Origin: Pseudoalteromonas byunsanensis
Lineage (GTDB): Bacteria; Pseudomonadota; Gammaproteobacteria; Enterobacterales; Alteromonadaceae
NCBI RefSeq assembly: GCF_001854475.1
Contig: NZ_MNAN01000031.1
Coordinates: 268,105 to 332,104, forward strand
Length of the DNA: 64,000 bases
Direction: 5' to 3'
Shown here: positions 28,866 through 39,293 of the stretch, in pieces
Numbering within the stretch: position 1 is the first letter of the stretch
Layout: each line of letters starts with the position of its first letter
Made by a program: the position numbers and the translations under genes
The notes under the pieces: model-generated
What the model was told of the DNA's origin: nothing
Databases searched by the model: none
What the model saw: only the letters and a program-made list of their open reading frames with translations

Positions 28866-30215
28866 TTAAGCTCCAGCTACTTGCATAGAATCTATTAAAA
28901 TCGAACCAGTTTGCACACTGCCTCGATATTCAATATCTCCACCTATCGCCTGAATATTTTTGAACATGTCAGCCAAATTACCCGCTATGGTGATCTCGCT
29001 CACCGGATATTGGATCTGACCATTTTCGACCCAGAAACCAGAAGCACCTCTAGAGTAGTCACCTGTCACTGTACTCACTCCTTGTCCCATAAGTTCTGTG
29101 ACCAATAACCCTGTCCCCATGGTACTTAATAACGCACTTAGGTCGTCGTGTGTTTGTTGTACTAGCCAATTGTGTATGCCCCCGGCATGACCTGTTGAGG
29201 TCATGCCTAGTCGACGAGCGGCATAACTGGATAATAAATACGTTCTCAGTTCACCACCGTGAATTATTTCTCTATCCAGTGTTTTAACGCCTTCACTGTC
29301 GAAAGGACTTGACGCTAAACCCTTGGGTAGATGTGGTCTCTCCAATACATTGACACAAGGATTAAATATTTGCTGGCCTAATTTGTCCAGTAAAAAGCTA
29401 GACTTGCGATACAACGCGCCACCACCGATTGCTGACACAAGATGCCCGAATAAGCTATTTGCGATGTCAGCCCTAAAAATAACAGGTGTTTTCATCGTAT
29501 TTAGTTTCTGGCTATTCAACTTAGACAATGTTGCCTGCGCCGCTTCCAAGCCGATTGCGGTCGCTGATTTTAATCCCTGACGTTCACGAGAAATTGTATA
29601 TGCAGAATCGCGTTGCATCTGCCCACCATCTTTACCTATCACCATAGTACTGAGCGTATGGCGAGTACGAGGGAAACCTGCTAACAAGCCATGGCTGTTA
29701 CCGTACACCCGCAACCCTTGATGACTGGCAAAACTTGCGCCATCTGAATTGACGATACGCTCATCAGCATTAAGCGCTGCTTTTTCTGCTTCGATGCACA
29801 ATTCAACACCTTGCTCTGGTGTCACCTCCCATGGGTGAAACAGATCCAAATCCGGTGGTGACATTTCGAGTAACTCTTTATCAGCAACACCATTACAGGG
29901 GTCATCCGATGTAAACTTGGCTATATCTACCGCTTTTTCAACCACCGCTCTAATTGCCTTGGGACTTAAATCTGCGGTGGACGCGTTACCTTTGTGATTG
30001 CCCACATAAACACACACTCCTAAGCCACCATCTTGGTTAAACTCAATGGTTTCTACTTCGCCCATACGAGTACTTACAGATAAACCGGAGGTGCTGGACA
30101 TTGAAGCTTCAGCTGCTGTTGCACCAAGCTTTTTTGCGTGACTTAGTGCTTCTGACACAGCTTGTTTTACTTCATCAATTTGCGTATAGATTGGGTGTTG
30201 CTGAGAATGTGCCAT
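28866..30215 (-). CDS. pmbA: Metalloprotease subunit PmbA (TldE)
   Basis: Partner of TldD in the heterodimeric TldD/E protease, which degrades unfolded peptides, matures microcin B17 and clears CcdA in E. coli. The 449 residues (ATG at 30215, about the E. coli 450) have the N-terminal GLSVSTRMGEVETIEFNQDGGLGV and C-terminal GNLADMFKNIQAIGGDIEYRG blocks. As expected for this subunit there is no HExxxH metal motif. tldD lies 1.4 kb away on the same strand but not adjacent. Confidence 0.93.
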   Translation of the reverse strand: MAHSQQHPIYTQIDEVKQAVSEALSHAKKLGATAAEASMSSTSGLSVSTRMGEVETIEFNQDGGLGVCVYVGNHKGNASTADLSPKAIRAVVEKAVDIAKFTSDDPCNGVADKELLEMSPPDLDLFHPWEVTPEQGVELCIEAEKAALNADERIVNSDGASFASHQGLRVYGNSHGLLAGFPRTRHTLSTMVIGKDGGQMQRDSAYTISRERQGLKSATAIGLEAAQATLSKLNSQKLNTMKTPVIFRADIANSLFGHLVSAIGGGALYRKSSFLLDKLGQQIFNPCVNVLERPHLPKGLASSPFDSEGVKTLDREIIHGGELRTYLLSSYAARRLGMTSTGHAGGIHNWLVQQTHDDLSALLSTMGTGLLVTELMGQGVSTVTGDYSRGASGFWVENGQIQYPVSEITIAGNLADMFKNIQAIGGDIEYRGSVQTGSILIDSMQVAGA

Positions 30216-30311
30216 GCTCATCATCTCTTCAAAATAATCACTATAATCTAATGCTAACACACATCTAAACTATCACCCCATTGAGAAAAAGCATTTATGC
30301 CACAAAATTGG

Positions 30312-30317
30312 TATACT
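30312..30317 (+). promoter_or_regulatory. Possible extended -10 element for darP
   Basis: TGGTATACT fits an extended -10 (TGN plus TATACT) 30 bases before the darP ATG. No good -35 accompanies it. Confidence 0.35.
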
Positions 30318-30346
30318 TAGTACAAATCCGAAAACCTGTAAATATC

Positions 30347-30868
30347 ATGGCGAAGCAAAACAAACCAACCACTGAAGAAGAAATCATTTACGTATCAAAA
30401 AGCGAACTTAAACGCGATGCACAGCAGTATCAACAGTTAGCACAAGATCTCGCCAATATGCCTAAAAAACAGCGAGATAAACTCCCGCTCAGTGATGATC
30501 TCATTGAAGCCATGGTTGTAGCTGACAAGATCCGCCAAAAAAGCGAAGCTTATCGACGCCACATCAACTACATCACTAAAACCCTACGTTTGACAGATAA
30601 TGTAGCAGATATCGAGGCTGCAATTGGTCTAATGCTCAATAAAAATAAGCAAGCTGACGTATTGCTTAACAAGATTGAGTTGGTAAGAGATGAGTTGATC
30701 AGCCAAGGTGATAGCAAAATCAATGAACTATTAGATAAATATCCAGAGTTAGAACGTCAAAAAATGCGTCAACTCGTCAGACAAGCAAGCAAAGAAATGC
30801 AAGCTGAAAAACCTGCCAAAGGTTATAAAGAGCTTTTTCAATACTTAAAAGATGCAATGATGCCTTAA
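30347..30868 (+). CDS. darP: Ribosome biogenesis factor DarP (YjgA)
   Basis: DUF615 protein that joins late 50S precursors and promotes their maturation in E. coli. The 173 residues are helical and highly charged (YVSKSELKRDAQQYQQLAQDLANMP, and the tail KGYKELFQYLKDAM). I use MAKQNK at 30347; the frame is open 22 codons upstream but the extension would run through the probable promoter. Divergent from pmbA, its usual neighbour. Confidence 0.92.
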   Translation: MAKQNKPTTEEEIIYVSKSELKRDAQQYQQLAQDLANMPKKQRDKLPLSDDLIEAMVVADKIRQKSEAYRRHINYITKTLRLTDNVADIEAAIGLMLNKNKQADVLLNKIELVRDELISQGDSKINELLDKYPELERQKMRQLVRQASKEMQAEKPAKGYKELFQYLKDAMMP

Positions 30869-30870
30869 AC

Positions 30871-30898
30871 AAAAAAAACCAGCTTCAAGCTGGTTTTT
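30871..30898. terminator. Bidirectional terminator, darP / BLUF gene
   Basis: AAAAACCAGC and GCTGGTTTTT arms around TTCAA, with an A-run before and T-run after, between convergent genes. Confidence 0.93.
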
Positions 30899-30917
30899 CA
30901 ATGTCGAACGAAAGTAG

Positions 30918-31337
30918 CTAAAGCGTCGGTACAGACTGCTTTAGCGCTTTTAGCATCATGTATGCACTCGCGCCAGACATAAGATAAGGGTTAAAATCGG
31001 CAGCTTCTGAGAACTTCAAGTTAATTGGTACCGAAATAGTTGAGCTAGGAACATAGCCCATGCTCCAATCAGAAAAGTCCCGTGAGTCTATTTCCCGATA
31101 ATCTAACATCACAACACTATGATGCCTATCATCATTTAAAATACGTTTATATGTCTCATTGACATCAGCTCTGGGGCCTTCTAAGCATTGTAGAAAATAA
31201 TCACAGTTGAAGCACAGCACACCTGTAATGTTGTGTTTCATATTTTTACATCGAGCCGCTTCTAAAATACCTTCTATTGAGTGCTGTGAAAAGTTATCGC
31301 CAATCGTGCTGGCGTAGATTAACCGTGTTAAAAACAT
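30918..31337 (-). CDS. Short BLUF-domain blue-light photoreceptor
   Basis: A stand-alone BLUF protein of 139 residues that should bind FAD and respond to blue light through rewired hydrogen bonds. From the ATG at 31337 the key residues are Tyr8 (LIYAS), Asn32, Gln50 (FLQCLEG), Trp91 and Met93 (DWSMGY). These sit at the same numbers as in the cyanobacterial PixD family, so the photocycle residues are complete. The C-terminal 45 residues form the usual short helical cap and no effector domain is attached, so signalling must go through a partner protein. No obvious partner is adjacent. Confidence 0.9.
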   Translation of the reverse strand: MFLTRLIYASTIGDNFSQHSIEGILEAARCKNMKHNITGVLCFNCDYFLQCLEGPRADVNETYKRILNDDRHHSVVMLDYREIDSRDFSDWSMGYVPSSTISVPINLKFSEAADFNPYLMSGASAYMMLKALKQSVPTL

Positions 31338-31477
31338 ATCCGTTACTCTTAGTTTGGTTAAGTACAAAATTAACTTTAATCTACGCCCCCAAAAATGCGA
31401 GTAATCTTGCTCAGTGAGTCACTATTTTCTGTTTTTACTTGCGTGTATATGTTTTTTGCAGTTTATATCATGAACTA

Positions 31478-31502
31478 AAAAACCAGCATTACACTGGTTT
31501 TT
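31478..31502 (-). terminator. Terminator of the mreB-tldD gene string
   Basis: Arms AAAAACCAG and CTGGTTTTT (9 bp) around a seven-base loop, 114 bases after the tldD stop. The 248-base gap 31368-31615 must also hold the BLUF gene promoter, for which I see no clear hexamers. Confidence 0.75.
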
Positions 31503-31615
31503 ACTGTGCACTTTAGAGCGCCTCACTCTAGCTACTTAAGGAACATCCAAGGTAAAATCTTTACCTTCCCCCACAAAGCTTGTTATCAGTAAACATTAAT
31601 AACAGAGGACTTCTT

Positions 31616-33055
31616 CTAAGCTGTACCACCTACGGTGATTTCATCAATCTTCAAGCTAGGCTGACCAACACCTACAGGCACACTCTGACCATCTTTTCCA
31701 CATACACCAACCCCACGATCTAATTCCAAGTCATTGCCAACCATTGAGATCTTGTTCATAACATCTGGACCATTACCGATCAATGTGGCTCCCTTAATGG
31801 GCTGGGTGATTTTTCCATCCTCAATTAAGTATGCTTCAGAGGCAGAGAATACAAACTTTCCTGATGTGATATCTACCTGACCACCACCAAAGTTAGGTGC
31901 ATAAATACCTTTTTTAACACTGCTGATAATATCTGCTTTTGTATCAGCACCTGGCAGCATGTAAGTATTTGTCATACGTGGCATAGGCAGATGTGCATAT
32001 GACTCTCGGCGGCCATTGCCTGTTGGCGCGACCCCCATAAGCCGAGCATTTAGCTTATCCTGCATATACCCTTTCAAAATACCATTTTCAATCAATACAT
32101 TATAGCCTGCTGGCGTACCCTCATCGTCAACATTGAGCGAGCCTCGACGATTGGCCATAGTCCCATCATCAATCACTGTACATAAATTTGAGGCTACCTT
32201 TTCACCTACTTTACCGCTAAATGCAGAGGCACCTTTGCGATTAAAGTCACCTTCTAAGCCATGTCCAACGGCTTCGTGAAGCAACACTCCAGGCCAGCCT
32301 GCACCTAACACAACCGGCATAGCTCCAGCGGGTGCATCAATTGCTTCTAAATTAACTTTAGCTTGGCGTACCGCCTCCTGTGCGTAGCTCAACCAACGAG
32401 GCTTTCCTTCTACTAGTTCTTTAAAATAACCATAGTCTAAGCGGGCTCCACCACCTGCACTACCTCGCTCACGACGACCATTTTTTTCTAACAATACAGA
32501 GCAGCTTAATCTAATTAACGGGCGAATATCCGTTGCAAAAGTGCCATCACTCGCCGCAATGAGTATTTCTTCATAAACCGCTGAAATAGAACTAACCACT
32601 TGTTGTGCGTCAGGTGCTAGCTCTCGAATTGCATTTTCGACTTCTCTCAATAAATTTATTTTTTCTGCATCACTCATACTCGTTATGGGTTGAGCTGGTG
32701 CAAACTGCTGGCGAACAGTGTGCTCACTGAACACTTGAATCTTTTTTTCTTCTCCTGCTTGCGCGATGCTTCGGGCCGCCATCGCTGCTTTGTCAAGCGC
32801 TTCAATATTAATTGCATCTGAATACGAGAAGCCTGTCTTATCGCCCGCTACCGCTCGAACACCAACGCCGCGTTCGATGTTATAGCTCCCTTCTTTTACC
32901 GAGCCATCTTCTAACACCCACGTTTCGTGATGACTAGATTGGAAGTATAAGTCCGCATAATCTACTTTATGCTGATGTATGTAACTTAACGTTTGCTCTA
33001 ATTGCGCTCTATCTAACTGACTATCAGTCAGCAAATGCTGTTCGACACTATTCAT
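31616..33055 (-). CDS. tldD: Metalloprotease TldD
   Basis: Catalytic subunit of the TldD/E protease. The zinc-binding motif HEAVGH (HExxxH) is present in [18 protein letters not shown], and the N-terminal block [28 protein letters not shown] is diagnostic. I use the ATG at 33055 (479 residues), with AGAGTGAG before it; it overlaps the end of the nitrilase gene by eight bases. The TldD/E pair works on unstructured peptides and on peptide-derived antibiotics in some species. Confidence 0.95.
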   Translation of the reverse strand: MNSVEQHLLTDSQLDRAQLEQTLSYIHQHKVDYADLYFQSSHHETWVLEDGSVKEGSYNIERGVGVRAVAGDKTGFSYSDAINIEALDKAAMAARSIAQAGEEKKIQVFSEHTVRQQFAPAQPITSMSDAEKINLLREVENAIRELAPDAQQVVSSISAVYEEILIAASDGTFATDIRPLIRLSCSVLLEKNGRRERGSAGGGARLDYGYFKELVEGKPRWLSYAQEAVRQAKVNLEAIDAPAGAMPVVLGAGWPGVLLHEAVGHGLEGDFNRKGASAFSGKVGEKVASNLCTVIDDGTMANRRGSLNVDDEGTPAGYNVLIENGILKGYMQDKLNARLMGVAPTGNGRRESYAHLPMPRMTNTYMLPGADTKADIISSVKKGIYAPNFGGGQVDITSGKFVFSASEAYLIEDGKITQPIKGATLIGNGPDVMNKISMVGNDLELDRGVGVCGKDGQSVPVGVGQPSLKIDEITVGGTA

Positions 33056-33875
33056 AAAACTCACTCTTAAATCTGTTGTGAACCTGCACTGGCATATCTG
33101 TGCGAAGCCGATGCAGCTGCGTTAAGTCCAGCTCTGCGCTAATCATCCCTAATTGTTGCTTTGCATCTGACAAAACCTCACCCCATGGTGATAATATTAG
33201 GCTATGTCCGTATGTTTTGCGGCCATTTTCATGTGTACCATATTGCGCTGGGGCTATAACAAAACACTGATTTTCTATTGCTCTGGCCTGTAGTAAAGGT
33301 AACCAGTGTGCAGCTCCCGTCACAGTTGTAAATGCACTTGGCACCAATAATATTTCGGCCCCTAAGTTGCGCATTGCTTGGTAAAGGCCTGGAAAGCGTA
33401 CATCATAGCACACACTCAAACCAATCTTACCGAACGGGGTGTTAACTACCACGACCTCAGTACCTGCGATTGTTAAGCGAGATTCACGATAGCCTCCACT
33501 ACCATCAGCGACATCAGCATCAAATAAGTGAATTTTATTGTAGCGAGCAACCACTTCGCCATCGTCATTTAGTAAAAAGCTCGCCGCGAAGTAACCTTTC
33601 TCACTCCCTTTGACTGCAATTGTTCCTGCGTTGAGCCAAATTTTATAACGTCGACATAGTTCGCCTAACTTATCCAGCCAGTACTGATAGTTTTGAGCAA
33701 ACTGCAGCGACTGTTTTGCATCTTGCATAAACGCCAACCAACTCTCCGGCAAACATACCAAGGTCGGCTCTTTGAGATCACTGTGCTCTAACCACTGTTC
33801 TAACTGTTGAAAGTTATGCTCTGGTTGCATGCCTGAACACATTTGTATCGCTATAACACGCGCATTAAATGGCAT
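33048..33875 (-). CDS. Carbon-nitrogen hydrolase, Nit1 (deaminated glutathione amidase) type
   Basis: Nitrilase-superfamily enzyme of 275 residues. The catalytic triad is represented by Glu in LPESW, Lys in RYNKIHLFD and Cys in [10 protein letters not shown]. The ending [27 protein letters not shown] resembles the Nit1/YbeM group, which repairs deaminated glutathione. Substrate assignment is by family only. Start taken as ATG 33875; it lies in the conserved yhdP-nit-tldD arrangement. Confidence 0.88.
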   Translation of the reverse strand: MPFNARVIAIQMCSGMQPEHNFQQLEQWLEHSDLKEPTLVCLPESWLAFMQDAKQSLQFAQNYQYWLDKLGELCRRYKIWLNAGTIAVKGSEKGYFAASFLLNDDGEVVARYNKIHLFDADVADGSGGYRESRLTIAGTEVVVVNTPFGKIGLSVCYDVRFPGLYQAMRNLGAEILLVPSAFTTVTGAAHWLPLLQARAIENQCFVIAPAQYGTHENGRKTYGHSLILSPWGEVLSDAKQQLGMISAELDLTQLHRLRTDMPVQVHNRFKSEFYE

Positions 33876-33931
33876 AATACGAACTCCAAAAATATATGTT
33901 GACGCAGCGCTCACCAAAAGCTCGTGAACAT

Positions 33932-36900
33932 CTAGCCCACCACAGGTGTAAAATCTGTGCTCTCATCGTGAAGTTCTGTGGGTTTGGGCTGCTCTGTTGT
34001 GGCAGGTTTATCATCATTAACAGGCGGTTGGTTTCTCGCAGCCTGAGGAATTTCGACTTCTCTACTTTTACGATCAATCTCTTTGACAACTGGCTCTTGC
34101 ATTGTGCCCGTTACTTTGAACTTAATCTCAGATATGACTCTGGCGGAGTGAATGACTTTATCCAGCGCTAGTGCAGCTAACCCCGATACAGGGTTTACCA
34201 TCCACGCCACAATAACAGGAATACTCGATGTCACCTGAGGGGCAACAGCCAAATCATAGTTGATCTCCTGAGTATTGAGGTTAGCATAACCCTGTATGCT
34301 CAAATCCGCTGGCACGCCATCTAATTTGGTATCTTTGGTATACGCAATTCCTTTGTCCAATTGCACACTGCCTTTCATTTGATTGTAAAAAAAGCCTTTT
34401 GAGAACACATCTCTAAAGTCCAGTTTCAACTTTCTTATCAGTGAATCTAAACTTAGCAAAGAAAACACCCGTGCGCCCTGATCACTCACTTCTGCCAAAT
34501 GCCCTTCTCCAAGCTCCCATGTAATTTCACCAGCAAGACTGTCGATATCAAAGTCATATGGCGCACCATGCCAGCTAAGCTGATAATTGAGATTCGCTCT
34601 AGAATCTTTGATAGTCGAAGTGAGATCAAATTCATCGAATAGCTCTCCAATATCTTTGCTATTCATAATACCGTCAAAGTAACTTACGCCATTGATCCAA
34701 CGTCCTGCGCCTCTTAACACATGTTCTTGCTTGTCCACCACAATTTCAGACACGCTCAACTGCTTACCATCCCCAAATAGTGAAGCACTGACTTTATCTA
34801 ATTGATAAGTTTCTAACTTGCAGTCACTACAATTGAACTCAATTGCAGGTACTCGGGTAAGCCAATCAAGTTCCTCGTTTGTAGCTTTAGAATCTACTTT
34901 TTGCTCTAATAGATTAATTCTTAGGTAATCGCTATCTATACGTATAGGTCTGCTTGAGCCTGATTCTGGCAACATTGCTGTTATCCGTGCTTCTTTAGCA
35001 TTGATACGCATCGTCATACCATCATTACTTGGAAACATTCGCACTTCCAAATCAGAAAATGGAATATTGGCAACCTGTGCATATGTCGACTGCACAGTCA
35101 GTTGCTCTAAAGAGGGTAACACTCCACGCTCGTCAGGGTTCTTTGGTGGTAATGAAATAATGCGGTCAATGAACTCAATCCATGGGTCCAGCTCTAATTG
35201 CTCTTGTGTAATAGCAACATGAAAGCCTTCTCCTGTGAGCCCCTTATTATCTCTTCCAACGCTAAGTTGAGCTTGACTCAACTGTGCAGATTCATTGTCT
35301 AAAATACCGTTGAAAAATAACCTATCTGCAAGATTAACTGTTATCAAGTTTGAGATGTCATCGCCTTGAACCTCACCTTGCAGTAACCAAGTTTCTTCTT
35401 TGTCTTTTTGATAAGGTGCAGGAAAAGAACTTTCTACCCCCTCTAAGTTGGCATTAAATTTAGCATTATAGCTAAAACCTTGCTCTGAAAAGTTTAACTG
35501 CACATTAGTATGTAATTCGTTTTGACCTTCTATAAAACCATCTAATAGCCCTTGCGTAAAGGGCACAAGGCGCTGCGATTGCGCAAGTAAAGTTGCGTTC
35601 ACATTAACGGCATAGTTGCTATGATCTCCATCAGCCATAACATTGATAGAGATAGGCATATCTAACCAGGTTGCATTACTTTTTGTTAATTCAATCTTGT
35701 CATCCACAAAATGCAATATACCCGTTACTCCAGACAGCTGCATGCCTGGTTGCTTTAGCATGACATCAGCACCATTTAAATCTACACTACCGATTGCACT
35801 GACCGCCAGTGAGCGTAAATCAATATCAAGTTTAATCTGGGTACTCATCTCACCTTTGCCTTGTACAATGCTCAGAATATCCACCAAAGGTTCACTTAAT
35901 GGCGTTTTTGCAAAGAAAGGCAACAATGTTTGTGCATCCGTCGTGTGTACGATATCTACGTATAAGTTATCAGCTTGGTTGAGATTGGGAAGGGTCACGA
36001 CTACAGGCGCACTCAACTGCTGATTGATCAAATCCCCTGCATTGGCAAAAATATCCATCCGCTCGTTGGCAAAATGTAAAGTAACATCACCATTTTTAAG
36101 TGCTGGCCAGTCCGGTGCGAACATAAATTCAGCCTGCGTGATATGAGATAAAACCTCAAACTGCCCGCTCCTATCCTCAAAAGGAAACGCAGATAATGGA
36201 CCCGACAGCAACACCTGAGTAGTGCGGAGCTGGCCGCCTAAAATGCCACGATTTAAATAATCAATCAGACTCCTCTGCATGACGGTCTGCGGGAAGTAGT
36301 CACCAGCTGTTTGAGCATTTCCCCCCAGCATTTCCGCATACAAATCCAATTTAGCTACATCACCCAATGTTAAGTGCATTTCAGCAGCTAAAGTAATATC
36401 TTGATTATTAATCCATAGCGAGTCACTACTAAGGTGCCATTGATTGTTCAACTGATATAACTGTAATTCACCATTAAGCTGCTCATAAGCCAGAGGTTTT
36501 GTAAACATATCCGCGGTTTCAAGCTGTGACTGTTCACTAAACAAATTGATAACTGCCGCATTATTTTTCCACAGCATTTCCGCTCGTAAGTTATTAACTC
36601 CAGGGATCCCATTGTAATTGGACCAACTCAACTGACTCCCATTCAACCACACATCAAATTGATGCTCTGCATCCCAGCTAATTCGCCCTTGCAGCGTCCC
36701 CTGAACATCTAAACCAGTTACGCTATCGACCCAATCAGCCTGCGCCAGAAGTGTAAACTGTTTCACAAGCTCTAAACTCACGTCGTCAAACCATATACGT
36801 CGTTGGTTATCGCTGAATAAACCTTGCAATTTGGCTGGTATAAATTGCTCACCATCCAGAGCAAACTCTAACTCGGAGCTAGTGAGATGCCATTGTTTGG

Positions 36901-37804
36901 CTTGAGGCATTAGTTTCAGCTGTCCGCGTGTAAGGGCCAGTGAATGCCGCTCGCCTGCTTCTTGCCACTGCATTTGGCTTGGTAAAGTGTTAATCGTTAC
37001 CTCTTGAACCTTACCATGCTCAAGCCCTAGCCAAAGCTCACCATTTAACTCTGTAGCTATGTGTTTTTTCTGCGTTGAGATTTGCTCTGTCAGCCATTCC
37101 GCTACATCTAGATTTTGCGCCTGCAAGTACACTTGTCCTGCCAAGTCCCTCAAGGTTGAACCTGTTAAAGATAGACGCGCAGCAAAGCGCCCTTGTTGCA
37201 AACCTGGAATAGCAACTTCACCTTCACCTTCATGGCTGTTTGGACTATTTTGCCAAATCAAGTCGTTTAGCAGTAGTGTATGTTGTAAGCCACTTTTCAT
37301 ACGTAGGTTGAGCTGACTGGACTGAATTGAAAAGTGCCCTGTCTCGCCCAAAAATAGACTTTCGATCAGTGATTGTTGCTCAAAATCAGCGCTGCCAGAG
37401 TCATTGACTTCAGCCAACTTGGCAACATCCACTTGAGCTGAAAACCCTTCCAAAACGAAATAATTTGAACGAACTTGTAAATTTCTCAGTGATTCAAGTA
37501 CATTCAATTGCAAACTGGTTTTCGCGATTGATAAGGCTATAGGCGCGCTTTGATTGTCAACAAATGTTAGATTTTCCAACACCAATGCGGGGCCTTCACT
37601 TTCCCAACTAGCACTGATAGAACCTATGCTAATGTTCACATCCAACTGCTGATAGATTATATTTTCAATATCCGAGCGATAATCATTGGCGTAGGGCAAG
37701 CTATACTTTACAACCGATACCAGTACCGCAAGCGTAACAAGTGTAATAGCAAACACCTGCCATATCTTGCGGATACAAAAAAAACAAAAGGTTTTAACTT
37801 GCAT
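33932..37804 (-). CDS. yhdP: AsmA-like envelope lipid-transport protein YhdP
   Basis: Giant TamB/AsmA-type protein of 1290 residues, thought to form a hydrophobic-grooved bridge carrying phospholipid to the outer membrane, redundantly with TamB and YdbH in E. coli. One N-terminal transmembrane helix (about 12-33) anchors it in the inner membrane, followed by long repetitive beta-strand sequence and the conserved C-terminal DUF3971/AsmA_2 block (YDLAVAPQVTSSIPVIVAWMVNPV). The last 60 residues are polar and low-complexity. It lies 17 bases after rng. Confidence 0.93.
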   Translation of the reverse strand: MQVKTFCFFCIRKIWQVFAITLVTLAVLVSVVKYSLPYANDYRSDIENIIYQQLDVNISIGSISASWESEGPALVLENLTFVDNQSAPIALSIAKTSLQLNVLESLRNLQVRSNYFVLEGFSAQVDVAKLAEVNDSGSADFEQQSLIESLFLGETGHFSIQSSQLNLRMKSGLQHTLLLNDLIWQNSPNSHEGEGEVAIPGLQQGRFAARLSLTGSTLRDLAGQVYLQAQNLDVAEWLTEQISTQKKHIATELNGELWLGLEHGKVQEVTINTLPSQMQWQEAGERHSLALTRGQLKLMPQAKQWHLTSSELEFALDGEQFIPAKLQGLFSDNQRRIWFDDVSLELVKQFTLLAQADWVDSVTGLDVQGTLQGRISWDAEHQFDVWLNGSQLSWSNYNGIPGVNNLRAEMLWKNNAAVINLFSEQSQLETADMFTKPLAYEQLNGELQLYQLNNQWHLSSDSLWINNQDITLAAEMHLTLGDVAKLDLYAEMLGGNAQTAGDYFPQTVMQRSLIDYLNRGILGGQLRTTQVLLSGPLSAFPFEDRSGQFEVLSHITQAEFMFAPDWPALKNGDVTLHFANERMDIFANAGDLINQQLSAPVVVTLPNLNQADNLYVDIVHTTDAQTLLPFFAKTPLSEPLVDILSIVQGKGEMSTQIKLDIDLRSLAVSAIGSVDLNGADVMLKQPGMQLSGVTGILHFVDDKIELTKSNATWLDMPISINVMADGDHSNYAVNVNATLLAQSQRLVPFTQGLLDGFIEGQNELHTNVQLNFSEQGFSYNAKFNANLEGVESSFPAPYQKDKEETWLLQGEVQGDDISNLITVNLADRLFFNGILDNESAQLSQAQLSVGRDNKGLTGEGFHVAITQEQLELDPWIEFIDRIISLPPKNPDERGVLPSLEQLTVQSTYAQVANIPFSDLEVRMFPSNDGMTMRINAKEARITAMLPESGSSRPIRIDSDYLRINLLEQKVDSKATNEELDWLTRVPAIEFNCSDCKLETYQLDKVSASLFGDGKQLSVSEIVVDKQEHVLRGAGRWINGVSYFDGIMNSKDIGELFDEFDLTSTIKDSRANLNYQLSWHGAPYDFDIDSLAGEITWELGEGHLAEVSDQGARVFSLLSLDSLIRKLKLDFRDVFSKGFFYNQMKGSVQLDKGIAYTKDTKLDGVPADLSIQGYANLNTQEINYDLAVAPQVTSSIPVIVAWMVNPVSGLAALALDKVIHSARVISEIKFKVTGTMQEPVVKEIDRKSREVEIPQAARNQPPVNDDKPATTEQPKPTELHDESTDFTPVVG

Positions 37805-37820
37805 GAGACGTTACGTCACC

Positions 37821-39293
37821 TTACATCATTACGACGTCAAACTGTTCTTGGCTATATAAGCTCTCTGTTTGAATACTGACTTGTTTTCCGATAAAGAGTT
37901 CCAATTCAGCCAAATTATGATATTCGTCGTTGATTAGTGCTTCACTGACAGCGGGTGAGGCATAAACCATAAACTTATCAGCATCGTAGGCACGATTAAC
38001 ACGTACAATCTCTCTTAATATTTCATAACAGACTGTTTCTACTGTCTTTAGCGACCCTCTTCCTGAACAAGCGGGGCATACATCACATAGTATGTGCTCC
38101 AAACTTTCTCTGGTTCGCTTACGGGTCATTTCCACCAAGCCTAATGCTGATAACCCATTTATGTTGGCCTTAGCACGATCTTTTGCTAATGCCGTCTCTA
38201 ATGAGTGTAGCACGCGACGTTTGTGTTCATCTGAAACCATGTCAATAAAATCAATAATAATAATACCGCCAAGATTGCGTAATCTTAGCTGTCTAGCAAT
38301 CGCAGAGGTTGCTTCTACATTGGTATTAAATATGGTTTCCTCAAGGTTACGATGACCAACAAATGCTCCCGTGTTAACATCCACAGTCGTCATCGCTTCT
38401 GTTTGATCTATGATGAGATAACCACCCGACTTTAACTCCACCTTGCGGTGCAAGGCCTTTTGTATTTCGGTCTCGACGTCAAACAAGTCGAAGATTGGAC
38501 GCTCTCCTGGGTAATATTCAAGCGCCTTGCCAAGCAGCGGGACAAACTCTTCCGTAAAGGTTTTTAGCTCTTGATACGTCAGTTTAGAATCCACACGAAT
38601 GCGCTCCATGTCCTCACCAACGTAATCCCTAAGCGTACGAAACGCTAAGGTTAAATCCTCATGTAATATTGATGCTTTACTGGTTTTTTTGCGACGACTA
38701 ATAATTTTATGCCATAGCTTTTTTAGAAATTCAGCATCATGCTTTAGCTCAGCTTCACTAGCACCTTCTGCGGCAGTACGAACAATAAAACCGCCATTCT
38801 CATCATTATAGGCGGAGACAATTTCCTTCAGACGAGTACGCTCTTCTTCCGTCTCAATGCGTTGACTCACACCCACATGGGTTGCATCCGGCATAAATAC
38901 CAGATATCGAGAAGGAATTGTGATATCAGTTGTCAAGCGAGCGCCTTTGGTTCCCAATGGATCTTTAACCACTTGAACCATGATGTACTGACCCTGTTTA
39001 ACAAGTTCACGGATATCCTGAACCTTTTTCACCGGTTGTTCGTCAACACCTTCTTCAAACGAAGCGCTATTAACAATATCCGAGGCATGTAAAAATGCAG
39101 CTTTATCAAGTCCAATATCAACAAATGCAGCCTGCATCCCTGGCAATACACGACTAACTTTACCCAGATAGATATTGCCGACAATACCTAAGTTGCCAAT
39201 CCGCTCCACCTGCACTTCTTGCAGCACACCATTTTCAATTAACGCGACGCGACTTTCGCTTGGTGTAACATTGATTAGTAATTCACTACTCAT
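37821..39293 (-). CDS. rng: Ribonuclease G
   Basis: Endoribonuclease that matures the 5' end of 16S rRNA and some mRNAs. The 490-residue protein has an N-terminal S1 domain (about 35-125), the catalytic DNase I-like region with Asp residues in TVDVNTGAF and IIIDFIDM, and the zinc-link CDVCPACSGRG that holds the dimer. There is no long C-terminal scaffold, which separates it from RNase E. Confidence 0.96.
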   Translation of the reverse strand: MSSELLINVTPSESRVALIENGVLQEVQVERIGNLGIVGNIYLGKVSRVLPGMQAAFVDIGLDKAAFLHASDIVNSASFEEGVDEQPVKKVQDIRELVKQGQYIMVQVVKDPLGTKGARLTTDITIPSRYLVFMPDATHVGVSQRIETEEERTRLKEIVSAYNDENGGFIVRTAAEGASEAELKHDAEFLKKLWHKIISRRKKTSKASILHEDLTLAFRTLRDYVGEDMERIRVDSKLTYQELKTFTEEFVPLLGKALEYYPGERPIFDLFDVETEIQKALHRKVELKSGGYLIIDQTEAMTTVDVNTGAFVGHRNLEETIFNTNVEATSAIARQLRLRNLGGIIIIDFIDMVSDEHKRRVLHSLETALAKDRAKANINGLSALGLVEMTRKRTRESLEHILCDVCPACSGRGSLKTVETVCYEILREIVRVNRAYDADKFMVYASPAVSEALINDEYHNLAELELFIGKQVSIQTESLYSQEQFDVVMM

